Origin: Fuerstiella sp.
Lineage (GTDB): Bacteria; Planctomycetota; Planctomycetia; Planctomycetales; Planctomycetaceae
Length of the DNA stretch: 64,000 nucleotides
NCBI GenBank assembly: GCA_022843805.1
Contig: JALHMY010000006.1
Span: forward strand, 62,001 to 126,000
Direction of reading: 5' to 3'
Shown: positions 8,699-18,252 of the stretch, piece after piece
Layout: every line of letters begins with the position of its first letter
Position numbering within the stretch: the stretch's first letter is position 1
Position numbers and translations under genes: made by a program
The notes under the pieces: generated by a model
What the model was told of the DNA's origin: nothing
What the model saw: the letters and a program-made list of their open reading frames with translations, nothing else
The model's database searches: none

Positions 8699-10255
8699 AT
8701 GGCGCAGAATCTCTTTTCCTTTCTGACGGCATTTGTCAGCGCCCTGCTGGCCAGTGCGTTGATTGCTCCGCTGATTGGCGTGCTTGCACGACGCCTGGGG
8801 ATCGTGGATCGCCCGGATGGGCAAAGGAAGCTGCATTCGGACTCCGTTCCCCTGACGGGCGGTCCGACGATTCTGTTATCTTCGATTGCTGCAGTCTGTT
8901 TGACGGTATGGTGGTTTCCGGACGTACTGCAGGCTGCCCGGGGAGACTTCAGATTTCTCATCTTCCTGTTTGTAGCATCCGTGGTGATTGTTCTTGTCGG
9001 ATTATGTGACGACCGCTTTGGATTAAGAGGTCGGCAGAAGCTTCTGGGGCAGTTTGCGGCTGCCTGTGTGATGGTGCCTTCAGGCATTATGATTGAGCGG
9101 ATTCAGTTGTTTGGAATTCCGATTGAGTTTGGCGACTTGTCGGCGCTGGTAACTTTGTTCTGGATACTTGGAGCGGTGAATGCTCTGAATCTGATCGACG
9201 GGGTCGATGGATTGGCCAGTACGACCGGAATTGTTCTGAGTCTCTCGGTCGCGGCTGTCACGCTGGCCATGGGAGGTCGTACGGATGGGGTGGTCACGGC
9301 GCTGATTCTGGCTGGATCTCTTTCAGGTTTTTTGTTTTATAATTTTCCGCCTGCTCGAATGTTTCTCGGTGATTCAGGAAGCATGCTGATTGGGCTGGTG
9401 CTGGGCAGTATCGCTCTTAAATGCTCGCTGAAACAGTACACCGCAGCGGCTCTTGTCATGCCCACAGCGATCTGGGCAATTCCGATTTTTGACGTGGCGA
9501 TGGCGATAGTGCGTCGCAAGCTCACAGGGCGCAGCATCTACGCGACCGATCGAGCTCATCTGCATCATTGTCTGCTGCGGCAGGGGCATAGCGGAAAGAG
9601 TCTGCTTCTGATTGTTGGCACATTGTGTTCGATCACCGGCCTCGGCGCCTTTCTGAGTGTCATATTCAATAACGAGCTGCTGGCCGTCATGGGCGTTGCG
9701 ACTGCCATAGCACTGCTTGTGGTGACGCGGTCATTTGGGCATGCGGAATTGAAGCTGCTGACCAATCGGGTGCGGCGTTTTACTGGTTCAATGGTATTGC
9801 GGCCGGGCGGTGTTGAAGGCAGTCCTGTTCTGCACAACGAGCGAGTCCGGTTGCATGGCGACCATCAGTGGGAAGATCTCTGGGAAACTCTGACGCAGTT
9901 CGCCGATCGATTTGGAATGGATGGTGTGGAGCTGATGGTTCATGTTCCAAGTGTTGGTGAGGAGTATCATGCGGCGTGGCAGCGAAAATCTCACATTGAA
10001 CTCCATGAGGCATGGAGGTCGGAAATCCCATTGATTGTGGACGGTTTCCGCGTCGGCCAGATTAAAGTCGTGGGAGCAGTTGGTGAAGGTTCCATCTGTG
10101 AATGGATGGGCGATCTGATTGGTGGACTGCGGCCATTTGAATTACAGCTGATTGAGTTAATCAAGGAACTGCGGGAGAGAAAATCGCCACGTAAGGCGGC
10201 TGCAAGAGCGGAACCGGGTGTGTTTCAGGTGTCGCAGCAGACCGGAATATTGTAG
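8699..10255 (+). CDS. WecA/MraY-like polyprenyl-phosphate sugar-1-phosphate transferase
   Basis: Likely starts repeat-unit assembly by moving a sugar-1-phosphate (commonly N-acetylhexosamine-1-P) from a UDP-sugar to undecaprenyl phosphate at the inner membrane. About eleven hydrophobic segments fill residues 1-340. Family motifs are visible: CDDR (residues 103-106), NLIDGVDG (164-171), FLGDSGS (222-228) and HLHH (287-290). At 518 residues it is ~150 longer than WecA; the extra C-terminal part (from ~365) is soluble and unrecognised. ATG 8699 is preferred to TTG 8687 because the first membrane helix follows directly. It is the first gene of the locus; the ligase/polymerase follows after 67 bases. 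Confidence 0.85.
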   Translation: MAQNLFSFLTAFVSALLASALIAPLIGVLARRLGIVDRPDGQRKLHSDSVPLTGGPTILLSSIAAVCLTVWWFPDVLQAARGDFRFLIFLFVASVVIVLVGLCDDRFGLRGRQKLLGQFAAACVMVPSGIMIERIQLFGIPIEFGDLSALVTLFWILGAVNALNLIDGVDGLASTTGIVLSLSVAAVTLAMGGRTDGVVTALILAGSLSGFLFYNFPPARMFLGDSGSMLIGLVLGSIALKCSLKQYTAAALVMPTAIWAIPIFDVAMAIVRRKLTGRSIYATDRAHLHHCLLRQGHSGKSLLLIVGTLCSITGLGAFLSVIFNNELLAVMGVATAIALLVVTRSFGHAELKLLTNRVRRFTGSMVLRPGGVEGSPVLHNERVRLHGDHQWEDLWETLTQFADRFGMDGVELMVHVPSVGEEYHAAWQRKSHIELHEAWRSEIPLIVDGFRVGQIKVVGAVGEGSICEWMGDLIGGLRPFELQLIELIKELRERKSPRKAAARAEPGVFQVSQQTGIL

Positions 10256-10322
10256 CTCTGCCTGTCATCGACGGCGCGTGAGGATCCGTACCTGGTGGCG
10301 ACCTTTCTACTGGTGAGTTACA

Positions 10323-13034
10323 GTGCAGAGTTCAGAATCCAGCCATTCCGTTCGTTCATCGGGTGCGAGCCCGGCTGAACCACGATTCAATCCGGAATGG
10401 ACTGCCTGGCCGGGAATGCTGCTCGCGGTCAGCACAGTGTGCGCTGTTCCATGGTTTCTGGGAGGCGCAATTCCACTGGCGAGGCTTGTGTTGCAGGTGG
10501 GAGCGACGGCATCCGGAGCGGCCTGTATACCGTGGTTAATAACGGGACATGGCAAATCGTCAGGGATTCCGGTCTGTTCCATTTTTGCTCTGTTGTTTGC
10601 GGCACTGGGGCTGTCTCAGATGCTTCCCGTCTTTGCTCCGCCAGTTTCAGAGATGGACCATGCGGTTCGTGCAGATCTGCGTGCGACGGCGGATTTCGAT
10701 GCTCTGCCGGACTTGAAGACTGACGGAGAAGAATTCATCGGACATCTGCGAACCATTTCCCCCTCGGACACTCGAATGGCGGTTGCTCAGTGGCTGTCTC
10801 TTGCGATTCTTGGTTTGGTTGGCTACCAGACTTTGAATTCCCGCGTTCGTCTGCTGGCAGCATTGTCTCTGCTCGCTGGCAACGCCGTCATCATGACGAT
10901 TGTCGGACTGCTGCAATTGTTCGGTGATGGAAAGATGATGATCGGTTCACAGTGGATACTGTTCGACTCACGTGTGTTTGGCACATTCACGAATGCCAAC
11001 AACGCGGCTGGCTGGCTTTGCGTACATCTGGCAATTGTGGTTGCGGTGATGATTTTGATCTGGGGCAGAGCACCGGATTCAGGATACTCGCGCCCTTTTG
11101 AGCAGCCATCGTTAAAGGACGAGATCTGGTCTGCGGTTTCGTCGGTCCATTTTCGTCTTGCAAATTTGAATAACTGGCAGATCCTGAATATCGCAATGCT
11201 GCTGACGGTGCTTTGCGGGATTTTTGCCAGTCTGTCCCGGTCTGGCATGGTCGCCGTGTTTTTGGCAATAGTAGCAGCAGCCGTCAGTCGGCTGAAATGG
11301 AAGCAGGCGGTCGTGATGCTGGTTCCACTGCTGCTGATTATTGCGGCGATCGGGACTTTCCTCGCCATCCTGGAACTGGATACTCTGGTTGTTGGTGAAT
11401 TGCGAACACTGAAGGACCCAATCTCTCAGACGACCGGCCGACTACTGCACTGGTCGGACGTGCTGAAGTCCGCCGTTGATTTTCCCTTACTGGGATCCGG
11501 TATGAATGCATACCGATTCTCCACGCTGCCGTATGTAGCGCATTCCGGCGATCAATGGTATTACCACGCCGACAATCAATTTGTGGAAGTATTGGTGGAA
11601 AGCGGGCTGGCCGGACTTTGTTGTTTTGTGGTCATGGGCCTGGTGCTGCTGCTGACTGGCATTCGACTCAGCCAGGCCGTTTCACAAGTCAGAAGAAAGG
11701 ATCAGATACTGCTGCTGTCTCTGGGAGTGATGACGATCATGATCACTTCCACTCAGGCTGTCACTGGGTTCTTCGACTATGGCTGTGGCTTGCCGGCTGT
11801 GTCGTCGGTTGTCATGTTGATGAGCGGGGCAGCGTTTGCTCCGTTTGGCCCGAACTCCGGATATCTGGAAACGACGGGTCGCCGACTTCAGTTGAACTTT
11901 GTTGTTATTCCCTCCTCCCGGGCTACAGGTCCTGCTGTTGTTCTCGCAATGATCACTTCGGCCGGCATTTTCATTCCCGACCTTTGGGCAGCGCATGCCA
12001 TTCATGAACAGGCGGTGGCGGCCGATCGCCTTTTGAAGAAACCTGTTTCGAGAGAAGCGCTGGGGCGATTGCCGGAAATTCAAAGGCAGCTGCGAGAGGC
12101 AATGAAATCCCGACCGGATGATGTCAGCGGACTCCATATCCTGGCGCTTCTTCATGAGTCGCAATTTCGATTCGCTCTGATTCAGGATGTCTTAAAGGAC
12201 CAGGAATTGCCGGATGCGAGGTTCGCACAGGTCTGGGAGTCGATGTCTCCGCAGGGCCTGGCCGGGATGCTGATCAAAATGCGGGAGTCTCCGGAGACTG
12301 AGGAGTATGCACAGTTGAACGATGGCGTAAATCGATGCCTGTCTCTTCACCCATGGTCTGTGGTGATGAAGACGGCACTTTATCAGGTCCCATTGATTCC
12401 CGGGCTGCGAAGCCAGCTGTTGGCAGGGAAGCTTCTGCCGATCCCTGTGGAGCTGGACGAACAGCTGGTATGTGGTCTGATGTTCAGTGAGCCAGCCCAT
12501 GCCAGGCGTTTGTTTCAGGCAGGTTATTTTTGCCTGAAAACGGGTCGGCAGGAGGCCGCGGAAGAAGTATGGAATGCGTGCATTCAGGCATCCGACGAGT
12601 TTCGTGTTCCGATTCTGACCGAGGCGGCAAACCATTGGACGCCGACAGACACATTTCAGAAATTTGGCCCGGCCGACTATGTTGAGATTGTTCGATGTGC
12701 CGCCTTACTGAGCGATGGTCCGCTGCGACAGCTTTTGTGGTCAGAGGCGGATCGACAATGGGGGCTGATCGGCGGGAAGGCGACGTTAAAGCAGCAGTAT
12801 TGCCGGGCCATTCATCTGCAGCAGCTGCAGGGAAACGTCGCTGCCCTTGAATGGCTGGATCAGTGTTTGAACAATGCGCCTTCCGATCTTGAGATGGGAA
12901 TTCTGAACGCAACGCTACATGAGCAGCAGGGCAACAGGAATGAAGCGATTGGTCAGTGGTCGCGTATTCAGTATTTCCATCCTGAGCATGCTGCTGCTGC
13001 CCGGGAGATCAAACGGCTTGAAGGGAAGCGATAA
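10323..13034 (+). CDS. O-antigen ligase/polymerase family membrane protein with C-terminal TPR-like region
   Basis: Membrane glycosyltransferase of the WaaL/Wzy superfamily (Wzy_C), expected to ligate or polymerise lipid-linked glycan at the periplasmic face. There are about a dozen hydrophobic segments in residues 20-540. The conserved region has FGTFTNANNAAGWL and, in the large periplasmic loop, HADNQFVEVLVESGLAG. From about residue 560 to 903 the chain is soluble and helical, with TPR-like repeats (for example QAGYFCLKTGRQEAAEEVW), as in some bacterial ligase-TPR fusions. The start is GTG 10323; no better ATG exists. Ligase versus polymerase cannot be decided from sequence alone. Confidence 0.85.
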   Translation: MQSSESSHSVRSSGASPAEPRFNPEWTAWPGMLLAVSTVCAVPWFLGGAIPLARLVLQVGATASGAACIPWLITGHGKSSGIPVCSIFALLFAALGLSQMLPVFAPPVSEMDHAVRADLRATADFDALPDLKTDGEEFIGHLRTISPSDTRMAVAQWLSLAILGLVGYQTLNSRVRLLAALSLLAGNAVIMTIVGLLQLFGDGKMMIGSQWILFDSRVFGTFTNANNAAGWLCVHLAIVVAVMILIWGRAPDSGYSRPFEQPSLKDEIWSAVSSVHFRLANLNNWQILNIAMLLTVLCGIFASLSRSGMVAVFLAIVAAAVSRLKWKQAVVMLVPLLLIIAAIGTFLAILELDTLVVGELRTLKDPISQTTGRLLHWSDVLKSAVDFPLLGSGMNAYRFSTLPYVAHSGDQWYYHADNQFVEVLVESGLAGLCCFVVMGLVLLLTGIRLSQAVSQVRRKDQILLLSLGVMTIMITSTQAVTGFFDYGCGLPAVSSVVMLMSGAAFAPFGPNSGYLETTGRRLQLNFVVIPSSRATGPAVVLAMITSAGIFIPDLWAAHAIHEQAVAADRLLKKPVSREALGRLPEIQRQLREAMKSRPDDVSGLHILALLHESQFRFALIQDVLKDQELPDARFAQVWESMSPQGLAGMLIKMRESPETEEYAQLNDGVNRCLSLHPWSVVMKTALYQVPLIPGLRSQLLAGKLLPIPVELDEQLVCGLMFSEPAHARRLFQAGYFCLKTGRQEAAEEVWNACIQASDEFRVPILTEAANHWTPTDTFQKFGPADYVEIVRCAALLSDGPLRQLLWSEADRQWGLIGGKATLKQQYCRAIHLQQLQGNVAALEWLDQCLNNAPSDLEMGILNATLHEQQGNRNEAIGQWSRIQYFHPEHAAAAREIKRLEGKR

Positions 13035-13371
13035 TGAGTCCGGACAGAAAATGGAGTGAGTTTTGTTGTCAACAGGTCCATTTGTATGCCATTCGTCCTG
13101 AGTGTGGCGTAAAGGCCTCATTTTTGTTCAGCAGTGTTGCGATTTTTCAGCGTTGCTTTTTTTCATCATCTTCCCCTAATTAACACAGCTTTGACTGGCG
13201 GATCTCAATCTGTTTGACAATTGGTGATTTGTGCATGAGGGACTGGATAATCAGGTGATTTAGTCGCACAATGAATGATGCCTGCAGGAACGAGTCAGGT
13301 CCCTGAACAGGGAATAGGGATTTTTATCTGGAGGGGCAGAGTGCCTGCCCAAACAACGTCTGGGAGAGTCA
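13035..13371. other. Intergenic region before the tyrosine autokinase gene
   Basis: These 337 bases have no credible ORF. A TTGACA at 13214-13219 is present, but a GATAAT-like box appears only 26 bases later (13246), too far for a standard promoter. A small TCCCT/AGGGA hairpin occurs near 13300. A separate promoter for the kinase gene is plausible but not shown. Confidence 0.4.
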
Positions 13372-15753
13372 TTGGTGGCCATCACTCAGTTTGATCCGGT
13401 CAATGCGGCGTCTGCATCAGGAGATGATGGGGGCGAAGGTCTGGATTTCGTCGGCTTTCTCAGACGTCGAAAGTCGTTTATCTTCCTGCTGGCCTGCCTT
13501 GGCGTCGGTGCTGGTTATCTGCTTTTTCATCGGCAAAGCCCGTCATTCAGCTCTCAGGCCTGGGTTCAGGTGATACACCGCACCTCCGATCCGCGTTTGA
13601 AGACAATGCTGTCGGAAAAAGACCTGTCAGATGCTGACTACGTCATCAAAAGTCCAAAAGTTTTGAACGCAGCATTCATGAAACACGGTCTTAATGAGAA
13701 GACCGAAACGCTGCGGAATATGAAGCGAGCCAAAGAATCAGAGGATGAAAAAGAATCAGAGGATGAAGATGACGAGGCGTCCGAAGAGGCCATCAGCCTC
13801 ATGACGGAGATGATTACCACCAAGAATCTGTCTTCGGCGGTTGTGCAGATTACCTGTACGGGAAAGAACCCGGCAGATACGCAGCTGATTGCGAATGCCG
13901 TGGCGGAAGAGTATCTGGCATTGCAGAATGCGAACTATAAGGATGCGTCCGACGAACTGGAATCGCTTTTGAAACAGGCTCTTGATGATCTTCATACGGA
14001 CCTCAGTGCTGCAGAGAAAGAATATAGCGACTTCCGCAAAACATCGCCTCTGATGACGGATGGTGGCAATCCTCACCGGGTGCGTGAAGAAGCGATTCGT
14101 GGTCAATTGTCATCCATTGAACTTCAGCGAGCCCAGCTGAAATCAGAGCTGGATTCTCTGAGAGCCGCATTGGAGCGAGGGGGAAATCGCGAAGCGATTC
14201 TTTTGCTCGTGAATAAGCAGACGGTAAACACAGCTTCCGGTCAGGCTTCGTCCGAGGCCATCCAGTCCACAGTCTCCACAGCAAAAACGATGGCTGAAGC
14301 TCTGTTTCCACTGATGCTGAAGGAAGCCACACTCCGCACGAAGCTGGGTGAGGATCACCCTGAACTGCGAGCGATCCGGTTGCAGATCGACCTGACTCAG
14401 CAGCACCTGAAGGAACTTGCCGGGATTGATGCGTCGGTCAGGGAGGATCAGGCGGGGGAACCACTGCCGCCCGAGCCTGATTTTCTTCAGGTCTACCTGG
14501 CTTCGCTCGATCAGGAACTTCAAATCCTCGAAAAGCAGAAGTCTGATCTTGAAGAGATGGCGACCAAAGAAGAAACGGCAGCACGCAGTCTGATGCAGGA
14601 AGAAATCCTGGACCGTAACAAACAGAATGCGATTGGCCGCCTGTCAAATCTTTTTGATGGCATCACCCTGCAGATGAGAGAAATCGAACTGAATGCCGAC
14701 ATGGGTGGAGTGACTGCTCAGGTGCTGGCACCAGCCAGACATGGTGAACTGGTCTTTCCGATTCTGAGCCAGTTCCTTGGACTGGGAGCGTTTCTGGGCG
14801 GATTTGTTGGGCTGGTGATTGGCTACCTTGTTGAAGTTGCCGACCGCAGCTTCCGAAAGCCTGAAGATATTATTCGTGAGTTTGGTGTGCCGATTATTGG
14901 CCACATTCCATTCATGAACGATTCTCGCCTGAAGTCTGTGTCCAGCAATGTGACGATCGACCGCACGGCGGTATCCGTGCATCTTCCTCGGTCTCGTCCG
15001 GCGGAAGCGTATCGTTCAGTGCGTACTGCCATTAATTTCAGTCCTATTGGTGGCACGAACAAACTTGTGATGGTGACCAGTCCTGCAGCCGGGGACGGCA
15101 AGTCCACACTGGCGATCAACCTGGCTGTTTCCATGGCACAGTCTGGCAAGAGAACCCTGCTTGTTGAAAGCGACTTCCGTCGTCCGAAAGTTCACAAACT
15201 CACAGGTGTGCGGAACAAGACAGGTATTGTTGACGTGCTGAGGGGGATGGCCGAACTGACGGACGCGATTCAGTCGACTGAGGTTCCCGATTTCTTTGTA
15301 TTGCCCTGCGGGTCGAGGCCGAAGGATCCGTCTGAACTGCTGACACGTCGTGAATACGAACAGTTGCTGGCTGTTCTCAAGGAGAAATTCGATCTGGTGA
15401 TTATTGATACTCCGCCGGTCCTTGCGGTGACGGATCCCTGCAGTGTTGCCCCGAGAGTGGATGGAGTGATTGTCTGCATGCGTCTGAGTCGGCATACTCG
15501 CGAACTGGGCCGAAGGACTGTGGAGCAACTGCGAGACGTGGGAGCAAACATTGCCGGGATCGTGGTCAATGGAGTTGAGGAACGTGATTCGTACGGGTAT
15601 GGCACCTATCGCTACTCCGACTACCGCTATTACTACAAGAGCTACAACTATAAGAACGGATATTATGGAGATGAACGTTCGAAGGAAGATTACTTCAACG
15701 AAGAGGCTGGTACGGATCTGACTCTGACAGACACGCTGTTAAAGGAAAAGTGA
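13372..15753 (+). CDS. Wzc-type polysaccharide co-polymerase and tyrosine autokinase
   Basis: Controls chain length and export of polysaccharide. An N-terminal Wzz domain has membrane helices at about residues 34-52 and 465-485 flanking a large periplasmic coiled-coil region. The cytoplasmic BY-kinase domain carries Walker A (AGDGKST, ~570-576), Walker A' (LLVESDFRRP, ~596-605) and Walker B (LVIIDTPP, ~675-682). The C-terminus has a dense tyrosine cluster (~742-770), the usual autophosphorylation site. At residues ~121-132 an acidic KESEDE motif is exactly duplicated. Start TTG 13372 or GTG 13375, with GGGAG just upstream. No partner Wza outer-membrane protein is encoded in the window. Confidence 0.93.
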   Translation: MVAITQFDPVNAASASGDDGGEGLDFVGFLRRRKSFIFLLACLGVGAGYLLFHRQSPSFSSQAWVQVIHRTSDPRLKTMLSEKDLSDADYVIKSPKVLNAAFMKHGLNEKTETLRNMKRAKESEDEKESEDEDDEASEEAISLMTEMITTKNLSSAVVQITCTGKNPADTQLIANAVAEEYLALQNANYKDASDELESLLKQALDDLHTDLSAAEKEYSDFRKTSPLMTDGGNPHRVREEAIRGQLSSIELQRAQLKSELDSLRAALERGGNREAILLLVNKQTVNTASGQASSEAIQSTVSTAKTMAEALFPLMLKEATLRTKLGEDHPELRAIRLQIDLTQQHLKELAGIDASVREDQAGEPLPPEPDFLQVYLASLDQELQILEKQKSDLEEMATKEETAARSLMQEEILDRNKQNAIGRLSNLFDGITLQMREIELNADMGGVTAQVLAPARHGELVFPILSQFLGLGAFLGGFVGLVIGYLVEVADRSFRKPEDIIREFGVPIIGHIPFMNDSRLKSVSSNVTIDRTAVSVHLPRSRPAEAYRSVRTAINFSPIGGTNKLVMVTSPAAGDGKSTLAINLAVSMAQSGKRTLLVESDFRRPKVHKLTGVRNKTGIVDVLRGMAELTDAIQSTEVPDFFVLPCGSRPKDPSELLTRREYEQLLAVLKEKFDLVIIDTPPVLAVTDPCSVAPRVDGVIVCMRLSRHTRELGRRTVEQLRDVGANIAGIVVNGVEERDSYGYGTYRYSDYRYYYKSYNYKNGYYGDERSKEDYFNEEAGTDLTLTDTLLKEK
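13732..13767 (+). repeat. 18-bp perfect tandem duplication inside the autokinase gene
   Basis: AAAGAATCAGAGGATGAA occurs at 13732-13749 and again immediately at 13750-13767, in frame, giving KESEDE twice in the periplasmic domain of the Wzc-like protein. Exact identity of the copies suggests a recent slippage event. Confidence 0.9.
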
Positions 15754-15815
15754 GTGGGTCATTTCTGTTAACCGCTTCTCCTGTTGACGTTTGATTTACT
15801 GAAGCTGAACAGAGC

Positions 15816-15847
15816 AAAACCCGGCATTCTGCAATGCCGGGTTTTTT
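15816..15847 (+). terminator. Intrinsic terminator after the autokinase gene
   Basis: Perfect 10-bp arms (ACCCGGCATT, 15819-15828, and AATGCCGGGT, 15833-15842) with a 4-base loop, preceded by AAAA and followed by six T residues. It lies 66 bases after the kinase stop and only ~30-50 bases before the next gene's start, so it should separate the first three locus genes from the rest unless it is read through or antiterminated. Confidence 0.88.
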
Positions 15848-15896
15848 CATGTGAACGTCTGATGCCCGGGATCTGGTGTGCCGGCGTTTTTTTGGG

Positions 15897-17132
15897 ATGG
15901 GCCATTCTGCCGTGAAACCTCGCCCTCGCATACTGTTTCTTAACCGGTCCTACTGGCCGGATTCAGAAGCAACTGGTCAGCTACTGACAGCACTTTGTGA
16001 AGGGCTCGCGGACGATTTCGAGGTTCACGTACTGGCTGGGCAGCCGAACGCTGTTGCTGAGTCCAACTGGAAGGACACGGTTCTGCGAAATGGCGTTACG
16101 ATTCATCGGGCGGCTCATACCACGTTTTCCAAACGATATATGGCATTGAAGGCGATCAACTTTGTTTCGTTTGTGATGGCTGCAGATCATTCGATACGGC
16201 GTATCCCGCGGCCCGATGTTGTTGTGTTTGAAACCGACCCGTTCCTGTTGCCTTATGTTGCGCGCCGACTCGGGAATACAACGGCCTGTAAAACAATCGG
16301 TTACCTCCAGGATATTTATCCGGATGTCGCCGTTGCACTCGGAAAGATCAGGAACTCGTGGGCCATTCAGGGATTGCGATCGTCGCTGTTCAGTATCTAT
16401 CAGAAATGCAGTCGGATGGTTGTGCTCAGTCGCGACATGCAGCAACTGCTCATTGACAGCGGTGTGGCGGCGGACTGCGTACAGGTGATCCCCAACTGGG
16501 CTGATACTCAGCTCATTCAACCCGTGGAGGGTAACAATCTGTTTCTTGAGCGCCATCAGCTGCACAACAGGTTTGTCGTCATGTATTCGGGCAATATGGG
16601 GCTGACGCAGCGACTGGAAGACTTTGTGGAAGCCGCCGCGCTGTTGCAGGATGATGATCAGATTCAGTTCGTTTTTGTTGGACAGGGGGCGACCAGGCCA
16701 GATCTGGAAATGCTCGTCCGATCCCGGCAGCTGACAAATGTGATGTTTCTCGACTATCAGCCGCTGACAGAACTCTCTCACAGTCTGAGCGCCGCGGATT
16801 TGCATCTCGTGCCATTGAACAAGGCACTCGCCCAGTGTCTGATGCCCAGTAAGTTATACGGGATTCTGGCAGCCGGTCGTCCTTATCTGACGAACGCTCC
16901 GGCCGGGACGGAGCTTCACGAACTTACCGTGCAGAATCAGGTTGGACTGGTGGTCTCTGCCGGGTCCCCTGCTGCAATCGCAGATTCGGTCCGAGGCGCC
17001 AGAGCGAACATTAAGGAATTAAGAAAGATGGGAGTCAACGGCCGTCGGCTGGCCGAGTCCAGGTATTCTCAGGCATCTGCGATCACGGCATTCAGGGAAA
17101 TGCTTCAGGACGTGCTGTCGAACGGCAAATGA
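15897..17132 (+). CDS. Glycosyltransferase family 4, WbuB-like
   Basis: Retaining GT-B glycosyltransferase acting on the cytoplasmic side of the membrane during repeat-unit assembly. The N-terminal half opens with ILFLNRSYWPDSEATGQL, typical of WbuB-type enzymes. The C-terminal half has the nucleotide-sugar region (VMYSGNMGLTQRLED, about residue 230) and DLHLVPLNKALAQCLMPSKLYGILAAGRP with the conserved Pro-Ser-Lys. Start ATG 15897 is preferred; GTG 15876 is the alternative, and neither has a strong ribosome-binding site. It follows a strong terminator, so a promoter between 15847 and 15897 or read-through is needed. Sugar specificity unknown. Confidence 0.88.
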   Translation: MGHSAVKPRPRILFLNRSYWPDSEATGQLLTALCEGLADDFEVHVLAGQPNAVAESNWKDTVLRNGVTIHRAAHTTFSKRYMALKAINFVSFVMAADHSIRRIPRPDVVVFETDPFLLPYVARRLGNTTACKTIGYLQDIYPDVAVALGKIRNSWAIQGLRSSLFSIYQKCSRMVVLSRDMQQLLIDSGVAADCVQVIPNWADTQLIQPVEGNNLFLERHQLHNRFVVMYSGNMGLTQRLEDFVEAAALLQDDDQIQFVFVGQGATRPDLEMLVRSRQLTNVMFLDYQPLTELSHSLSAADLHLVPLNKALAQCLMPSKLYGILAAGRPYLTNAPAGTELHELTVQNQVGLVVSAGSPAAIADSVRGARANIKELRKMGVNGRRLAESRYSQASAITAFREMLQDVLSNGK

Positions 17133-17234
17133 GAATGGAGTTGATACTCCGGCGTGGCTCCGTTGCGCGGCCCTTCAAATATTGCTATCGTATTGATTCA
17201 CCGGACCGTTGTTCGAATTCTTCTGGCTTTGCTT

Positions 17235-18185
17235 ATGAATCCTGACTCTTCAATATTTGTCGCTGGCCACCGTGGAATGGTGGGATCCGCTGTGGTTCGA
17301 CTGCTGCGGAGCCGGGGATACGAACGGCTTGTGGTGGCCGATCGATCTCAGCTGGATCTGACATGTCAGAATTCGGCGGACCAGTTCTTTGCGAGACATC
17401 GTCCGGATGTGGTCGTTTTCGCAGCTGCCAAAGTTGGAGGAATTCATGCCAACAATACCTATCCTGCTGATTTCATCTATCAGAACCTGATGATGGCAGC
17501 CAACTCAGTCCATGCGGCTTATAAGGCTCAAACGAAGAGATTTCTTTTTCTGGGAAGCACCTGCATTTATCCTCGCCTTGCACCTCAGCCGATTCGGGAG
17601 ACGGCCCTTCTGACTTCAGAACTGGAGCCGACAAACGAGGCGTATGCACTGGCCAAGATTGCGGGGCTGAAGTTATGTCAGTTCTACCGTCGACAGTATG
17701 GTGTCCTCTTTCATTCTGCCATGCCAACGAATCTGTATGGCCCGGGAGACAACTATCATCCGGAGAACAGCCACGTGCTTCCGGCACTGATTCGGCGTTT
17801 CCATGAAGCCAGAGAAAATGGCCTGCCCAGTGTTCGTATCTGGGGTACAGGAACGCCTCTTCGGGAATTTCTGCATGTGGATGATCTGGCAGGCGGCATC
17901 CTGCATCTGCTAAAGACGGAAGATCCTCCTGATCTGGTCAATATTGGAAGCGGGCAGGAGGTCAGTATTCTGGAACTGGCAGGACTTGTCAGCAGGGTTG
18001 TAGGCTACGAAGGCACCATTGAAACTGATCCTTCGAAACCGGATGGCACACCGAGGAAACTTTCCGATATTGGGCTGATTCGATCGCTGGGATGGTCGCC
18101 GCAGATTTCGCTGGCGGATGGACTCAGATCGGCATACGCCGAATTTCTGAAGGAAGTGCAGCATCAAACTCTGCGTGCGGTGTAG
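17235..18185 (+). CDS. fcl: GDP-L-fucose synthase
   Basis: Converts GDP-4-keto-6-deoxy-D-mannose to GDP-L-fucose by epimerisation and NADPH reduction. The Rossmann motif GHRGMVGSA starts near residue 10, and [12 protein letters not shown] and [10 protein letters not shown] are typical of Fcl. Catalytic Tyr and Lys are in [10 protein letters not shown], and [11 protein letters not shown] follows. At 316 residues from ATG 17235 the length is normal; the frame runs back to 17154, but the extra 27 residues have no counterpart in the family. It sits 67 bases before gmd, so the pair gives a complete GDP-mannose to GDP-fucose route, and a GT11 fucosyltransferase lies further down the locus. Confidence 0.94.
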   Translation: MNPDSSIFVAGHRGMVGSAVVRLLRSRGYERLVVADRSQLDLTCQNSADQFFARHRPDVVVFAAAKVGGIHANNTYPADFIYQNLMMAANSVHAAYKAQTKRFLFLGSTCIYPRLAPQPIRETALLTSELEPTNEAYALAKIAGLKLCQFYRRQYGVLFHSAMPTNLYGPGDNYHPENSHVLPALIRRFHEARENGLPSVRIWGTGTPLREFLHVDDLAGGILHLLKTEDPPDLVNIGSGQEVSILELAGLVSRVVGYEGTIETDPSKPDGTPRKLSDIGLIRSLGWSPQISLADGLRSAYAEFLKEVQHQTLRAV

Positions 18186-18252
18186 AACTCTGCGTGCAGT
18201 GTCGTATCGTGTCTGATGCCGTTGTGGAACGATTACAGAGGGTTATTGAAGA

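Noticed and set aside
8452-9087. 211-residue minus-strand frame partly in the gap before the WecA-like gene
   Set aside because: Mostly antisense to the WecA-like gene; rich in Arg/Ser/Thr with no hydrophobic core or motif.
13214-13251. TTGACA and GATAAT boxes
   Set aside because: Spacing of 26 bases is too long for a standard sigma-70 promoter.
15981-16805. 274-residue open frame on the minus strand
   Set aside because: Antisense to the WbuB-like glycosyltransferase; no motif.
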